64,000 nt of DNA from positions 930,001 to 994,000 of the forward strand of contig JACKKD010000002.1 in the NCBI GenBank assembly GCA_020637675.1, given 5' to 3'. The position numbers were made by a program, and so were the translations under genes. The notes beneath the pieces were generated by a model. It saw nothing but the letters and a program-made list of their open reading frames with translations, made no database searches and was not told the origin of the DNA. The DNA comes from Paracoccaceae bacterium. Lineage in GTDB: Bacteria > Pseudomonadota > Alphaproteobacteria > Rhodobacterales > Rhodobacteraceae. Every line of letters starts with the position of its first letter. Within the stretch, counting starts at the first letter, position 1. This document shows positions 8,015 to 17,082 of the stretch, piece after piece.

Positions 8015-9501
8015 GCCCGGATGCCATCGTCATCGGCGCGGGCCACAACGGGCTTGTCGCGGCCGCGCGGCTCGGTCTCGCCGGGCGGCGCGTGCTGGTC
8101 CTGGAGGCGCAGGATGCGCCCGGCGGATTGCTGGGCGAGGCCGGAGGGATGCGGGTGGCGGCGATGCCCACGGGACTCGACCCGGAGGTCGCCCGTGCGC
8201 TTGCGCTCCACCGCCACGGGCTCCGGCCCGGACGGCCGCTGGCGACGATCGCCCTTGGCGGCAACGCGCCCGTGCGGATCGAAGGGGGGAGCGTGCGCGG
8301 CATAGACGCGGCTGCGGCGGCTGCCTTCGCGGATCTCCACCGGCGGCTCGGCCGGCATGCCGCGGCGCTCGCGCCGATGATGGCGAAGGTTCCGCCCAGG
8401 CTGCGCGACGGCGGCTGGGGCGATCTGATGACGCTTGCCCGCATGGGCCTCGGCGTCCGGATGCTCGGCCGGGCGCAGATGCGCGAACTTTTGCGCGTCC
8501 TTCTGTCCAACGTCTGGGACCTTTTGGACGACGAGATCGGCGACGGGCCGCTCTCCGGGGCGCTCGCCATGGAGGCGACGCTGGGCGGCGCGATGGGGCC
8601 GCGATCGCCGGGCACCGTCCTGCCGCTCCTCTACCGGTTCGCCGGCCGGCCGCGAACGATGCCGGAGGGTGGGGCGGGCGCCATCGTCGCGGCTCTGGTG
8701 AAAGCGGTGGAGGCGACGGGCGGGCAGGTCAGGACCGGGGCGCGGGTCGCCGGCGTCCTGACCGGCGACGACCGGGTGGCGGGTGTCCGGCTGGAAGGCG
8801 GCGAGGAGATCCGCGCGCCCCTGGTTGTCTCGAACGCGCATCCGCGCGCGACGCTTCTCGATCTGCTCGGAGTGCGCCATCTGGATGCCGAGGACGCGCG
8901 GCGGGCGCGGCTGATGGCGACCGAGGGGATGGTGGCGCGGCTTGACCTGACGCTCGGGGCGGCGCCCGGGGTGCCGGGCGCCGGCGCGCCGGACCTCTGC
9001 GACAGGATGGTGATCGCGCCCGACATGAAGATGTTGGAAACCGCCTTCAACGCCGCAAAATACAAGGGGATTCCGGAACGTCCCGGATTGGAGTGCCACT
9101 GGGACGCAGGCGCGTCCAGGCTGGCGGTCAGCGCCCAGTTCGTGCCCTGCGGCGTGAAGGGCGGTTGGTCGGCGGAGACGCGCGACCGGCTGCTGTCGAA
9201 CGTGGTTTCGGCGATCGACGACGCCTTGCCCGGGACCGCGGCGAAGGTGACCGGCGTCACCCTTGCCACGCCCGCCGACATCGAAGCGCGCTTCGCCCTG
9301 CCGGGCGGCCACTGGCACCACGGCGAGTTCCGGGTGGACCAGATGCTGATGCTGCGCCCCTTCGCCGGGGCGGCGCAGTACCGGATGCCCGTGGCCGGTC
9401 TCTACCTCTGCGGCGCGGGCGCGCATCCGGGCGGCGACGTGACGGGCCTGCCGGGCTGGAACGCGGCCGGTGCGGCCCTGAAGGACGGGAGGCGGGCATG
9501 A
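8011..9501 (+). CDS. FAD-dependent oxidoreductase, phytoene desaturase/PYROXD2-like (second copy)
   Basis: A 496-residue flavoprotein paralogous to the preceding gene. The N-terminus is DAIVIGAGHNGLVAAARLG followed by VLVLEAQDAPGG. The C-terminal motif LYLCGAGAHPGGDVTGLPG parallels that of the first copy. The ATG overlaps the previous stop (ATGA), and its own stop overlaps the next ATG in the same way. Two different members in one operon suggest a heteromeric complex or two consecutive oxidations. The substrate cannot be assigned. Confidence 0.87.
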   Translation: MSPDAIVIGAGHNGLVAAARLGLAGRRVLVLEAQDAPGGLLGEAGGMRVAAMPTGLDPEVARALALHRHGLRPGRPLATIALGGNAPVRIEGGSVRGIDAAAAAAFADLHRRLGRHAAALAPMMAKVPPRLRDGGWGDLMTLARMGLGVRMLGRAQMRELLRVLLSNVWDLLDDEIGDGPLSGALAMEATLGGAMGPRSPGTVLPLLYRFAGRPRTMPEGGAGAIVAALVKAVEATGGQVRTGARVAGVLTGDDRVAGVRLEGGEEIRAPLVVSNAHPRATLLDLLGVRHLDAEDARRARLMATEGMVARLDLTLGAAPGVPGAGAPDLCDRMVIAPDMKMLETAFNAAKYKGIPERPGLECHWDAGASRLAVSAQFVPCGVKGGWSAETRDRLLSNVVSAIDDALPGTAAKVTGVTLATPADIEARFALPGGHWHHGEFRVDQMLMLRPFAGAAQYRMPVAGLYLCGAGAHPGGDVTGLPGWNAAGAALKDGRRA

Positions 9502-10697
9502 CCGCAGACACCAGCCCGCGCGCTGCGGTGCCGATGGGGCTCGTGCCGGGTCCGTTCCACGACCGGCTCGTCGCGCTGAACCACCAGCAGGCCTGGATGA
9601 ACTGGATGGGCATCGCCTCGCCTGCCGTGCTCGACACGGTGGAGTTCGAGTATTTCGCCATCCGCAATCAGGCGACGCTCTTCGACATCTCGCCGATGAT
9701 GAAGTACCGGATTGCCGGGCCGGATGCCGAGGCCGTGGTGAACCGGCTTGTCACCCGCGACATCGCAAGGCTCGCGCCCGGCCGGGTGGCCTATGCGATC
9801 TGGTGCGACGCCGAGGGCAATGTGGTCGATGACGGCACCGTCTTCCGGCTTGGCCAGACCGAGTTCCGGCTGTGCTGCCAGGAACCGCAGCGCGCCTGGC
9901 TCGACGACGTGGCCTGGGGCTTCGACGTCAGCGTGCAGGACGTGAGCGGAGCCATCGCCGGGCTGGCGCTGCAGGGGCCGACCTCCTGCGCGGTGCTGAA
10001 GGATGCAGGCCTTGCGGGGATCGAGACGCTGAAGCCGTTCGAGATCAGGGAATTCCGGATCGACACTCATCCTGTCACCATCTCGCGCACGGGCTTTACC
10101 GGCGACCTCGGCTACGAGATCTGGATGACGCCGGATGACGCGCCCGGTGTCTGGGACGCGCTGATGGCGGCGGGGATTCCCAGGGGACTTCGCGTCATCG
10201 GCTATCACGCGCTCGACATGGCGCGGATCGAGGCGGGGTTCCTGCTTCCCCGGGTCGATTTCGTTTCTTCCGAGACGCACCTCAGGCCGGGCCGGGCGCG
10301 CAACCCTTACGAACTCGGGCTCGACTGGCTGGTGGCGCTGGACAAGCCGCACTTCAATGGCCGACGGGCGCTCCTGCGGCTTGCGCAGGAGAAGCCCCGG
10401 CGCAAGCTTGTCGCGATCGAGATCGACCGAGATAAGCCGGCCCTGAACGCGCTCGTCTATCACGCCAGGCGCCGCGAGGTGGGCTTCGTCACCTCCGCCC
10501 TCTGGTCGCCGACGCTGAAGCGCAACATCGCCCACGCCTGGGTGGAGGCGCCCTGGTGCGAGACCGGCGACCTCTGGGTCGAGATCTACCTCCAGCGCGA
10601 ACTGGTCTGGCAGCGGCGGATGGCGCGGGCGCGGGTGGTGGAGCGCGGCTTCTTCCGGCATCCGCGGCGCACGGCGACGCCGCCGGCGGATTTCTGA
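9498..10697 (+). CDS. GcvT-like aminomethyltransferase (folate-dependent)
   Basis: A 399-residue protein of the glycine-cleavage T-protein/dimethylglycine dehydrogenase C-domain family. It contains the folate-site region AEGNVVDDGTVFRLG, the mid-domain TGFTGDLGYEIWM, and YHALDMARIEAGFLLP. These correspond to the usual GcvT landmarks (paired Asp after the GNVVDD-type strand, GY-E strand, and the R-E-A-G helix). No other glycine-cleavage gene is nearby, so a stand-alone role is likely: transfer of a one-carbon unit released by the two flavoproteins to tetrahydrofolate. That role is inference. It overlaps the preceding gene by four bases and ends three bases from a convergent gene. Confidence 0.88.
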   Translation: MTADTSPRAAVPMGLVPGPFHDRLVALNHQQAWMNWMGIASPAVLDTVEFEYFAIRNQATLFDISPMMKYRIAGPDAEAVVNRLVTRDIARLAPGRVAYAIWCDAEGNVVDDGTVFRLGQTEFRLCCQEPQRAWLDDVAWGFDVSVQDVSGAIAGLALQGPTSCAVLKDAGLAGIETLKPFEIREFRIDTHPVTISRTGFTGDLGYEIWMTPDDAPGVWDALMAAGIPRGLRVIGYHALDMARIEAGFLLPRVDFVSSETHLRPGRARNPYELGLDWLVALDKPHFNGRRALLRLAQEKPRRKLVAIEIDRDKPALNALVYHARRREVGFVTSALWSPTLKRNIAHAWVEAPWCETGDLWVEIYLQRELVWQRRMARARVVERGFFRHPRRTATPPADF

Positions 10698-10700
10698 GGG

Positions 10701-12536
10701 TCAGCGCAACGGTTTCAGATCCGTGAGTTCCAGCCGTTCGCGCCACGCTTCGGTTCCGTCGGGGCGGAGCAGGCGCACGGTCATCGCCTCGAGGTGCCGG
10801 GGGGTCGGGGCGAGCGCGAGCGTATGGCAGCCGTCCTCCATCCGCACCGCGTCGCTGGCGACGGTGAAGGAGCGTTCCGGCGCGAAGCTGCGCCCCTGGT
10901 AGTGGAAGGCCACGCGCATCTCGGGTCCGCCGCGGGCCGTATCGAGGCAGGTGGGCGCGACATGGGCGAAAACCCTGGGGCCGAGGCAGAAGGTTCCGCC
11001 GGCGCGGATAGGGGCGCAGGACATTTCCTCGACGAAGGGCCGGAAGTCCTGAAGGCAGAGGTAGGCGATGCCGTCGTGGATGAAGGCCGAATCCTCGGCC
11101 GGGAAGGCGCGGCAGGCGCGCGGGCTCGCCGGAAGGACGCCGGTCTCGACCGTGTCGCCGAAGAGCGCGCGGAAGATGCCGATGTTGGGGTTGCCGGCAT
11201 GGAAGCTCGACCAGCCGGCGAGGCTGCCCCAGGAAAGCTCAGGGTAGTCCACCGAGCCGACGAGGCGGAAGGGCGGGCCCCCGAAGCCCTCGAGCGTGGC
11301 GAGCTTGGCGCGGATCGCGCGGGCGAGGTCTGCGTCGCGGGCACCCAGCCGCGCACTGTCGGACCAGAAGGCCGAGGCGGTGAGCGCGAAGACGAGGGCA
11401 ACGAGGCCGACCGATGCCGCGCCGGTGGCGACCAGACCCTGGCGCCACCGGGCGGGCCCGCTGGCGAGCGTCAGCCCGGCGATGGCCACGGCCGGAATCC
11501 AGGAGCCGAGATAGGCGAAGGCGCGCCCCGGCGGCGCATAGGTCTCGTAGCCGAGCCAGAAGAGGATCGGGAAGACGAAGAACGCGAGTCCGGCGCCGAT
11601 GGCGAGGCGGAAGGCCGTAAGGACCCGCGCACCCTTGCCGCGGTTCAGCCAGCCGAGGGCGAGAAGCGCGAGCGCGCCGAGCGCGAAGAGCCCGAGCGTG
11701 AACCGGAGCACGCGCGGCAGGTTCATCAGCGTGCCGGTGTGGAGGCTCCGCAACACCGCCGGAAGCGCCGCGATCTTCTCGGCGAACCCGGCGGCATCGG
11801 TGGTCTGGAACCGCTCCGACGCGATTTCGATCCCGCGCAGCGCGGCATAGATGCGCCACTCGGCGAGGTAGAGCGCGACGGCGATGGCCGTTGCCAGCGC
11901 GCCGACCGCCGCGATCCGGACCGCGTCGGCGAAGCGCACCCTGTCGATCCTGAGAAGCGCGAGGACGGGAATGATCAGCCCCGCCTCCGCGAAGGTCTGG
12001 TAGATCGCGAGGCTGAAGGCGAGAAGCTGTGCCGCCCCGAGGACGGCGAGGGCCTGCACGCCGCGCCCCTTGCCCGAAACCCGCCAGAGAAGCTCGAACG
12101 CTCCCACCGACAGCGCAAGCGCGAAGGGATAGGCGAAGACGTTGCTTTCGAAGCTGAGCGCGTCGGCCATGTAGATGTGGTTGACCGAGATCGCGAAGAT
12201 CGCGAGTGCGGCGGCCGGCCGCGCGCCCTCGGGCGCGGCATGGGCCGCGAGGATGCGCGCGACCCACCAGAAGCAGGGAAAGGCCAGCGTCACCTGCACC
12301 GGAAGAAGGAAGCGCTCGCCGAGAAGGTCGCGGAAGATGACCTCCAGAAGCCAGCGCCCCTCGATCGCCGTCCAGAGCGGCGAGGTGCCGTTGACGTGGC
12401 GCCAGTCGTCTGAGTGAAAGCCGTCGTTCAGGACGCCCCAGGCGGTCGTGACGACATAGAGGAGGACGGCCGCGAGGAACGCCGTGCGTTCGTCGATCGG
12501 CCAGGGTCGAACGGTCGGCGCCTTCATGTCACTCAT
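10701..12536 (-). CDS. GtrII-like membrane glucosyltransferase
   Basis: About 611 residues from ATG 12536, which overlaps the end of the upstream GtrB-like gene by eight bases. An ATG at 12542 is also possible. There are at least ten hydrophobic segments. After the first is NDGFHSDDWRHVNG, with the DD acidic pair in the first periplasmic loop typical of GT-C transferases. The rest (WLLEVIFRDLLGE, FAYLGSWIPAVA) is consistent with the GtrII type. Such proteins add a sugar from an undecaprenyl-phosphate donor to a periplasmic glycan. The coupled GtrB-like gene would supply that donor. The acceptor is unknown. Confidence 0.75.
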   Translation of the reverse strand: MSDMKAPTVRPWPIDERTAFLAAVLLYVVTTAWGVLNDGFHSDDWRHVNGTSPLWTAIEGRWLLEVIFRDLLGERFLLPVQVTLAFPCFWWVARILAAHAAPEGARPAAALAIFAISVNHIYMADALSFESNVFAYPFALALSVGAFELLWRVSGKGRGVQALAVLGAAQLLAFSLAIYQTFAEAGLIIPVLALLRIDRVRFADAVRIAAVGALATAIAVALYLAEWRIYAALRGIEIASERFQTTDAAGFAEKIAALPAVLRSLHTGTLMNLPRVLRFTLGLFALGALALLALGWLNRGKGARVLTAFRLAIGAGLAFFVFPILFWLGYETYAPPGRAFAYLGSWIPAVAIAGLTLASGPARWRQGLVATGAASVGLVALVFALTASAFWSDSARLGARDADLARAIRAKLATLEGFGGPPFRLVGSVDYPELSWGSLAGWSSFHAGNPNIGIFRALFGDTVETGVLPASPRACRAFPAEDSAFIHDGIAYLCLQDFRPFVEEMSCAPIRAGGTFCLGPRVFAHVAPTCLDTARGGPEMRVAFHYQGRSFAPERSFTVASDAVRMEDGCHTLALAPTPRHLEAMTVRLLRPDGTEAWRERLELTDLKPLR

Positions 12537-13581
12537 CGGCATTCCCGTGACTGTCCTCGGGGCTGTTCCCGGTCCTGTCCGGCTCGAATCCGAGCCGGCT
12601 TTCGACGATGTAGAGCGGGCGGCCCTTCGCTTCGCTGTAGAGCCGGCCAAGGTATTCGCCGATGATGCCGAGCACCACGAGCTGGATGCCGCCCATGAAG
12701 ATCACCGCGACCATCGTCGAGGCATAGCCAGGCACGTCGGTGCCCCAGAGCATGGTGCGGACCAGAAGGTAAATCCCGTAAAGCATCGCGAGGAGGGCGA
12801 AGATGAGGCCGAAGTAGGTGGCGACGCGCAGGGGCACGGTCGAATAGCCGGTGATCCCGTCGAGCGCGAAGTTCCAGAGCTTCCAGTAGTTGAACTTGGT
12901 CTTGCCGGCGGCGCGGACCGGGCGCTGGTAGCCGACGCTCGTCTGGCGGAAGCCGACCCAGGAGAACAGGCCCTTCATGAATCGGTTGCGTTCCCTGATA
13001 CCCCGCAGCGCCTCCACGACGCGGGCGTCCATCAGGCGGAAATCGCCGGCGTTGGGCGGAATGTCGACGTTCGAGACGCGCCGCAGCATGGCATAGAACG
13101 CATTCGCGGTCGTCCGCTTCAGCCAGCTGTCGGTGTCGCGCGCGTCGCGGACGGCATAGACGACATCGTAGCCCTCGCGCCAGAGCCGCAGGAATTCCCC
13201 GATCAGTTCGGGCGGGTCCTGCAGGTCGGCGTCGAGCGGCACGACGGCGCGCCCGCGGGTGGCGTCGAGCCCGGCGGTCAGCGCCAGTTCCTTGCCGAAG
13301 TTGCGAGCGAGGTTGATCACGCGGATGCGGGGGTCGCGGGCATGGTGGACGGCGAGAATCTCCGCCGTCCGGTCGCGGCTGCCGTCATTGACGCAAACGA
13401 TCTCGTAGCTTTCGCCGAGGCTTGCAAGCACCTCCCCGAGCCGCGCGAAGAGAATGTCGAGCACATCCTCCTCGTTGTAGGCGGCGACGACGACGCTCAG
13501 CGTCGGGCGCCCTGACGGGGGGGCTGCCGCGGGGGCGGCGGGCGCGTTCCGCTCCGGTGCCTGAACGATCTTCGGCGCCAT
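12529..13581 (-). CDS. GtrB-like family 2 glycosyltransferase (polyprenyl-phosphate sugar synthase)
   Basis: A 350-residue GT2 enzyme. The catalytic domain begins TLSVVVAAYNEED near residue 27. It has VCVNDGSRDRT, DADLQDPPE (metal/donor site) and GDFRLMD, then two C-terminal transmembrane helices. This is the GtrB/DPM1-like layout that transfers glucose or another sugar to undecaprenyl phosphate on the cytoplasmic face. The start at 13581 follows a GGGGACGAG sequence; upstream in-frame sequence is not protein-like. The membrane transferase gene follows with an eight-base overlap. A GtrA flippase is not adjacent, but a GtrA gene is present at 55424. Confidence 0.88.
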   Translation of the reverse strand: MAPKIVQAPERNAPAAPAAAPPSGRPTLSVVVAAYNEEDVLDILFARLGEVLASLGESYEIVCVNDGSRDRTAEILAVHHARDPRIRVINLARNFGKELALTAGLDATRGRAVVPLDADLQDPPELIGEFLRLWREGYDVVYAVRDARDTDSWLKRTTANAFYAMLRRVSNVDIPPNAGDFRLMDARVVEALRGIRERNRFMKGLFSWVGFRQTSVGYQRPVRAAGKTKFNYWKLWNFALDGITGYSTVPLRVATYFGLIFALLAMLYGIYLLVRTMLWGTDVPGYASTMVAVIFMGGIQLVVLGIIGEYLGRLYSEAKGRPLYIVESRLGFEPDRTGNSPEDSHGNADE

Positions 13582-13817
13582 CTCGTCCCCGCTCAGAAAT
13601 CGCCCCGGAGGGGGCCTGCAATGGCTTCTTCTACAACCGGATTCGGGCGCTGTCAGGGAATTTCCGCGCTGCGGAAGGTGATGTCCGCGCCCGGGCAACA
13701 AAGCCGGGCCGGTGGTGGTATTGGCAGGGGCGTCCGTCGCGCGCATGATCGGTGTCAGGGCGGCGGGCGGTCCGCCAGTGTAATCCTGAACCGGTGCGGG
13801 AGCGGAGACGAAGGCCG

Positions 13818-14135
13818 ATGACGGGCGAGCGAACGGCAGCGGACGGCAGCGGGTCGGGGCAGGGCGAGGTCGCCCGGCTCCGCGCCGACGTGGCCGCTCT
13901 GGCCGCCGCGCTGCGACCGGTCGCGGGCGATCGGCTGGACCGGCTCTGGGCCGAAGTCGACGGGCTTCCCGACGCAGCCGTCGCCCGCGCGCTTGAGGCC
14001 GCGCGGGGCATCCGGCAGATGGCCGAGGCGCCCCCGGCTGAGGGCCGCCGGAGCGGCCGGTCCCTCGGCGGGATTGTCGCCGCCTTCGCGCTCGGCCTCG
14101 TTGCCGGCATCTTCGTGGGGAGACAGAGGCGATGA
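13818..14135 (+). CDS. Small ElaB/YqjD-like membrane-anchored protein
   Basis: A 105-residue hypothetical protein. The first 70 residues are hydrophilic and helical (VARLRADVAALAAALRPV). One C-terminal transmembrane segment, GGIVAAFALGLVAGIFVG, ends in a basic tail. This layout resembles DUF883/ElaB-YqjD proteins, but the identity is too short for certainty. The next gene overlaps by ATGA and encodes another membrane protein, which also fits the yqjD-yqjE pairing. The function is unknown. Confidence 0.7.
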   Translation: MTGERTAADGSGSGQGEVARLRADVAALAAALRPVAGDRLDRLWAEVDGLPDAAVARALEAARGIRQMAEAPPAEGRRSGRSLGGIVAAFALGLVAGIFVGRQRR

Positions 14136-14545
14136 CGGAACGGCAGAGACGCGCCACCGAGGAGGCCGCCATGGCGGCGGGGCTGGGAGTGCTGGTCGCG
14201 ATCTGCGGTATCGCGGCCTGGGTCCTTCTGGCGGCGGCGGCCGTCGCGGCGCTGATCCCGGTCGCCGGAACGGCCCTTGCGCTCGGACTCGTCGCGGCCG
14301 CGCACGCTCTCGTCGCGCTCCTTGCGGGGCTGCGCATCCGGGCCATCCTCCGCCGGGCGGCGGAGCGGCGGCGCGCCCGCATGGTGAACTTCGCGCTTCT
14401 GCGCTCTGCGTTGATGCTGCTGCCCGGCCGGCGGCGGCCGGCGGCACGCCAGGGTCTTGCAGCCCTCCTTGCCGTCATCGCGCTGGCGCTGTTTCTGGCG
14501 CCGGCGCGCCGACCCGACGGTCCAGGCGACAAACCCGAAGGCTAG
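14132..14545 (+). CDS. Small YqjE/holin-III-like membrane protein
   Basis: A 137-residue hypothetical protein with three hydrophobic segments (about residues 15-40, 42-66 and 108-126) and Arg-rich loops. Two helices in a hairpin near the N-terminus are typical of the YqjE/putative holin superfamily III group, usually paired with ElaB/YqjD-type proteins as here. The ATGA overlap with the preceding gene supports co-translation. There is no sign that it belongs to a phage. Confidence 0.65.
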   Translation: MTERQRRATEEAAMAAGLGVLVAICGIAAWVLLAAAAVAALIPVAGTALALGLVAAAHALVALLAGLRIRAILRRAAERRRARMVNFALLRSALMLLPGRRRPAARQGLAALLAVIALALFLAPARRPDGPGDKPEG

Positions 14546-14657
14546 CCGGCGCCCGGTCAGGCGGGCCGCGCTGCGGTCCCCGGCTGCCCGGAGGGACCGG
14601 TCACACGTCGCATTCCGGGCGCGGGCAGGCGCCGAGGCCGGGAGACGCGACGGAGAA

Positions 14658-14704
14658 ATGACAAAAAAGATTTTTCCAGGACAAAATGTCTATTGCATTG
14701 GCAA
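14658..14704. promoter_or_regulatory. AT-rich upstream region of the XRE-dpp operon with two inverted repeats
   Basis: A distinctly AT-rich island in otherwise GC-rich DNA, ahead of the regulator gene at 14758. It holds GACA-AAA-TGTC at 14680-14690 and TTGC-ATTG-GCAA at 14693-14704. A weak -35/-10 pair can be read (ATGACA at 14658, CAAAAT at 14682, spacing 18). The repeats are reasonable autoregulatory operators for the XRE-cupin protein. Nothing in the sequence proves binding. Confidence 0.4.
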
Positions 14705-14757
14705 AGCATTTCGGCTGAATTCCGCGCAGGACGCAGCTCTTCCGGTCAAGGATCCAG

Positions 14758-15423
14758 ATGGCGCGGAAACCCGCAGGCGCAGCGATCGCTCTCGGTCAAC
14801 GCATTCGCAGGCGCCGGCAGTTCATGGCGATGACCTTGCAGGAGCTGAGCAACGCATGTGGTGTCTCTGTGGGCTATCTCAGTCAGGTCGAACGTGACAA
14901 CGCGGTGCCGACACTCGGCACCCTGGCCGAGATCGCGGCCGCGCTCGACGTCGGCATAGATCATTTCATCGCCACGCCGCGGCAGGCCGACAGCGTGACG
15001 CATGCCGGCGAACGGCAGCGCTTTTCGCTCTCGGGCTCCTCGATTGCCTATGAGCAGATCGGGGCGGAGTTTCCCGGCCACGAGCTGACCTCCTTCCTCC
15101 TGAACGTGCCGCCCGGCTACAGTTCCGAGACCGTCCAGCACTCGGGTGAGGAGCTCGTCTTCGTGCTGGAGGGGGAGATCATCCAGGTCGTCGACGGCGA
15201 GCAGTTCCGCCTGCGCACCGGGGACAGCATCCACTACCTCGGCCGCAATCCGCATTCCTGGTCGAACCCCGGGGATCGCATGGCGCGGCTCCTGTGGACG
15301 GGCAAGATGCTCCACGGCGCGACGCCGTCGGCCTATGTTCCGCAGAAGACCATTCCTGCGCCACAGCAGGACCGCGCGCGTCCGGTCGCGGCCGGGCGCG
15401 CAGCCGACACAACTGCCGAATAA
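14758..15423 (+). CDS. XRE family regulator with C-terminal cupin domain
   Basis: A 221-residue regulator. The N-terminal helix-turn-helix covers about residues 12-68 (LQELSNACGVSVGYLSQVE, NAVPTLGTLAEIAAAL). A cupin lies at about 110-185 (HSGEELVFVLEGEI, LRTGDSIHYLGRNPHSW). Such proteins often sense small metabolites such as amino acids or amines. It lies 39 bases before the peptide importer genes on the same strand, so it probably controls that operon and itself. Confidence 0.9.
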   Translation: MARKPAGAAIALGQRIRRRRQFMAMTLQELSNACGVSVGYLSQVERDNAVPTLGTLAEIAAALDVGIDHFIATPRQADSVTHAGERQRFSLSGSSIAYEQIGAEFPGHELTSFLLNVPPGYSSETVQHSGEELVFVLEGEIIQVVDGEQFRLRTGDSIHYLGRNPHSWSNPGDRMARLLWTGKMLHGATPSAYVPQKTIPAPQQDRARPVAAGRAADTTAE

Positions 15424-15462
15424 GCTGGCAGACTGAATCCAACCAGAAAGGGAGAACGGACC

Positions 15463-17055
15463 TTGAAACAGTTTCTCGTATTCGCCTCGGCGCTGGCGCT
15501 GAGCGCCGCCATGGCGGAGGCCAAGACCTTCGTCTATTGCTCGGAAGCCTCGCCCGAAGGCTTCGATCCGGCGCCCTATACGGCCGGCGGAACCTTCGAT
15601 GCCTCGGCGCATCCGATCTACAACCGCCTGACCGAGTTCAAGAAAGGCACGACCGAGGTCGAGCCGGGCCTGGCCGAAAGCTGGGAAGTGTCAGAGGACG
15701 GCACCGAGTACACGTTCCACCTGCGCAAGGGCGTGAAGTGGCAGTCGAACGAGAAGTTCACTCCCACGCGCGACTTCAACGCCGATGACGTGATCTTCTC
15801 GTACGAGCGTCAGGGGAAGGCCGACAACCCCTGGCACCAGTACATCGCGGGCATCACCTACGAGTACTATACCGCGATGGACATGCCGAACCTGGTCAAG
15901 TCGATCGAGAAGATCGACGACTACACGGTGAAGTTCACGCTGAACCAGCCCGAGGCGCCGTTCCTCGCCAACATCGCCATGCCCTTTGCCTCCATCGTGT
16001 CGAAGGAATATGCCGATGCGCTCGACGCGGCGGGCACGCGCGAAGACCTCAACAACATGCCGATCGGCACGGGGCCGTTCAAGTTCGTGGCCTATCAGAA
16101 GGACGCGGTCATCCGCTACCAGAAGAACCCAGACTACTGGGGAACCGCGCCCCTGATCGACGACCTCGTCTTCGCGATCACTCCCGACGCGGCGGTACGC
16201 CTGCAGAAGCTGAAGGCCGGCGAATGCCACCTGATGCCCTATCCGGCCCCGGCCGACATCGAGGCGATCAAGGCCGACCCGAACCTGAAGCTCGACGAAC
16301 AGGCGGGCCTGAACGTCGGCTACCTGGCCTACAACACGACGATGGCGCCCTTCGACAATCCGGCGGTCCGCAAGGCGCTGAACATGGCGATCAACAAGCA
16401 GGCCATCGTTGACGCGGTCTTCCAGGGTCACGCCGAACCGGCGAAGAACCCGATTCCGCCGACCATGTGGTCCTACAACGACGCGATCCAGGACGATCCC
16501 TACGATCCGGAAGCGGCCAAGAAGATGCTTGAGGAAGCGGGCGTCAAGGATCTCTCGATGAAGATCTGGGCGATGCCGGTGCAGCGGCCCTACATGCCGA
16601 ACGCGCGCCGCACCGCCGAACTGATGCAGGAAGACCTGTCGAAGGTCGGCGTCTCGGTCGAGATCGTGTCCTACGAATGGGGCGAGTACCTGCAGAAGTC
16701 GATGGAAGCGGGCCGTGACGGCGCGGTGATCCTCGGCTGGACGGGCGACAACGGCGATCCCGACAACTTCCTGTCGGTGCTCCTGTCCTGCGACTCCGCG
16801 AAGGAAGGCGGGGCCAACCGCGCCTTCTGGTGCAACGAGGACTTCTCGAAGCTCCTGAAGGACGCCAAGGTCACCGCCGACCCGGCGACGCGGACCAAGC
16901 TCTACGAAGACGCGCAGGTCATCTTCAAGGAGCAGGCGCCCTGGTTCACCATCGCGCATTCGACCCAGTATGTGCCGATGTCGAACAAGGTTTCGGGCTT
17001 CGTGATGAGCCCGCTCGGCGACTTCACCTTCGAGACCGTGGACATCGCCGAGTAA
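15463..17055 (+). CDS. Dipeptide/oligopeptide ABC transporter substrate-binding protein, DppA-like
   Basis: A 530-residue family 5 extracellular solute-binding protein. Residues 1-20 form a Sec signal peptide ending in AMAEA. The mature protein begins KTFVYCSEASPEGFDPAPYT, as in DppA. It includes the family landmarks LAESWEVSEDGTEYTFHLRKG and ADDVIFSYERQ. It captures peptides or related ligands in the periplasm for the DppB-DppF machinery downstream. A 75-base gap with a strong stem-loop separates it from dppB, a common way to keep binding-protein levels above those of the permeases. Confidence 0.92.
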   Translation: MKQFLVFASALALSAAMAEAKTFVYCSEASPEGFDPAPYTAGGTFDASAHPIYNRLTEFKKGTTEVEPGLAESWEVSEDGTEYTFHLRKGVKWQSNEKFTPTRDFNADDVIFSYERQGKADNPWHQYIAGITYEYYTAMDMPNLVKSIEKIDDYTVKFTLNQPEAPFLANIAMPFASIVSKEYADALDAAGTREDLNNMPIGTGPFKFVAYQKDAVIRYQKNPDYWGTAPLIDDLVFAITPDAAVRLQKLKAGECHLMPYPAPADIEAIKADPNLKLDEQAGLNVGYLAYNTTMAPFDNPAVRKALNMAINKQAIVDAVFQGHAEPAKNPIPPTMWSYNDAIQDDPYDPEAAKKMLEEAGVKDLSMKIWAMPVQRPYMPNARRTAELMQEDLSKVGVSVEIVSYEWGEYLQKSMEAGRDGAVILGWTGDNGDPDNFLSVLLSCDSAKEGGANRAFWCNEDFSKLLKDAKVTADPATRTKLYEDAQVIFKEQAPWFTIAHSTQYVPMSNKVSGFVMSPLGDFTFETVDIAE

Positions 17056-17082
17056 TCGGTCCATCCACATCTGGAAACCGGG

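Noticed and set aside
13621..13821. Short plus-strand open frame of 66 residues before the ElaB/YqjD-like gene
   Set aside because: There is no ribosome-binding site and no domain; it lies in the leader of the GtrB-like gene and overlaps the next start.
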